Positions 13,601 to 13,744 of a stretch of 13,744 bases of DNA are shown in pieces. The stretch spans positions 11,653 through 25,396 of the forward strand of contig PMYA01000070.1 of assembly GCA_003170935.1 (NCBI GenBank). The letters are read 5' to 3'. The stretch is from Methanobacteriota archaeon (GTDB lineage Archaea; Halobacteriota; Bog-38; Methanoflorentales; Methanoflorentaceae). The translations under genes and the position numbers were made by a program. Position 1 is the stretch's first letter. Each line of letters opens with the position of its first letter. Below the pieces are notes generated by a model. The model made no database searches and was not told where the DNA came from. It saw only the letters and a program-made list of their open reading frames with translations.

Positions 13601-13744
13601 TTAAGCTGTTTGTTCAGTCCGGAGTGCCCCTACACGAACTCCTGCATCGAGCCATCCATGGCCGTAGCTAAAGCACACCAAAGCGTTGACTAAATCGCCG
13701 ATAGCTCGAAAATGGAGCCCATCTTCATAGTAAGACCGCGCCAT
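13601..13744 (-). CDS. DUF357 family protein, C-terminal part (cut by window edge)
   Basis: An open frame of 47 codons runs in from the window edge at 13744 and stops at TAA (13603-13601). The residues include ARSYYEDGLHF, then GDLVNALVCFSYGHGWLDAG and VRVGALR, which match the conserved C-terminal half of the archaeal DUF357 family (small helical proteins of unknown function). The first codon in the window happens to be ATG, but family members have an additional N-terminal helix, so the true start lies outside. It is the first visible gene of the minus-strand cluster with DUF555, dph6 and DUF2070, and a 91-nt gap separates it from the DUF555 start. Confidence 0.75.
   Translation of the reverse strand: MARSYYEDGLHFRAIGDLVNALVCFSYGHGWLDAGVRVGALRTEQTA

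Noticed and set aside
13508..13693. Plus-strand open frame of 61 codons at the right end
   Set aside because: It overlaps the DUF555 start and the DUF357 tail on the other strand and has no family resemblance.
1..13744. Mobile elements, CRISPR arrays, defence or phage genes
   Set aside because: No transposase-like frames, evenly spaced repeats, integrase or attachment-site patterns were seen. Apart from the pseudogene the window is filled with housekeeping genes.

Overview
The window is a dense stretch of archaeal chromosome, most likely from a euryarchaeon. The evidence is gene content: archaeal-type ribosomal proteins (eL18, uL13, uS9, uS2), the small RNA polymerase subunits RpoN and RpoK, an isopentenyl phosphate kinase with a type 2 IPP isomerase, an archaeal RNase J, a diphthamide enzyme, and several archaea-only families (DUF2070, DUF555, DUF357). 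Starts are a mix of ATG, GTG and TTG, most with Shine-Dalgarno-like motifs. The tRNA genes have no encoded CCA. The gene order and the variant signature of the glutamyl-tRNA synthetase would fit a methanogen, ANME-like or related Methanomicrobia-type lineage, but nothing here fixes the genus.

Region 1 (1-2952, + strand) is the classic archaeal translation and transcription operon: 3' part of tRNA-Leu(GAG), rpl18e, rpl13, rps9, rpoN, tRNA-Pro(CGG), rpoK, then a decayed enolase gene, then rps2. The enolase remnant is the most striking feature. An ATG that still overlaps the rpoK stop (ATGA) opens an enolase-like N terminus, which runs into stops and frame changes. Most of the catalytic barrel is gone, and the last part of the reading frame still reads as the enolase C terminus just before the rps2 ribosome binding site. 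About 510 bp remain of an expected 1.25-1.3 kb.

Region 2 (2962-10618, + strand) continues in the same direction. It holds a MEMO-family protein, mevalonate kinase, isopentenyl phosphate kinase, type 2 IPP isomerase, RNase J, a trans-prenyl diphosphate (geranylgeranyl diphosphate type) synthase and glutamyl-tRNA synthetase. Together MVK, IPK, IDI-2 and the prenyltransferase provide much of the route from mevalonate to the C20 precursor of archaeal ether lipids. The steps between mevalonate 5-phosphate and isopentenyl phosphate are not encoded here. Spacing is tight, with one ATGA overlap (ipk/idi-2).

Region 3 (10662-13744, - strand) converges on region 2. Read in its own direction it encodes the end of a DUF357 protein cut by the window edge, a DUF555/UPF0212 protein, a Dph6-type diphthine-ammonia ligase, and a DUF2070 membrane protein whose start overlaps the end of dph6. 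A possible promoter with an inverted repeat lies in front of the DUF555 gene.

I saw no insertion sequences, CRISPR arrays or phage genes. The window is core archaeal chromosome. Its unusual points are the decayed enolase, the TLGS version of the class I signature in GluRS, and the poorly understood DUF2070 cluster.
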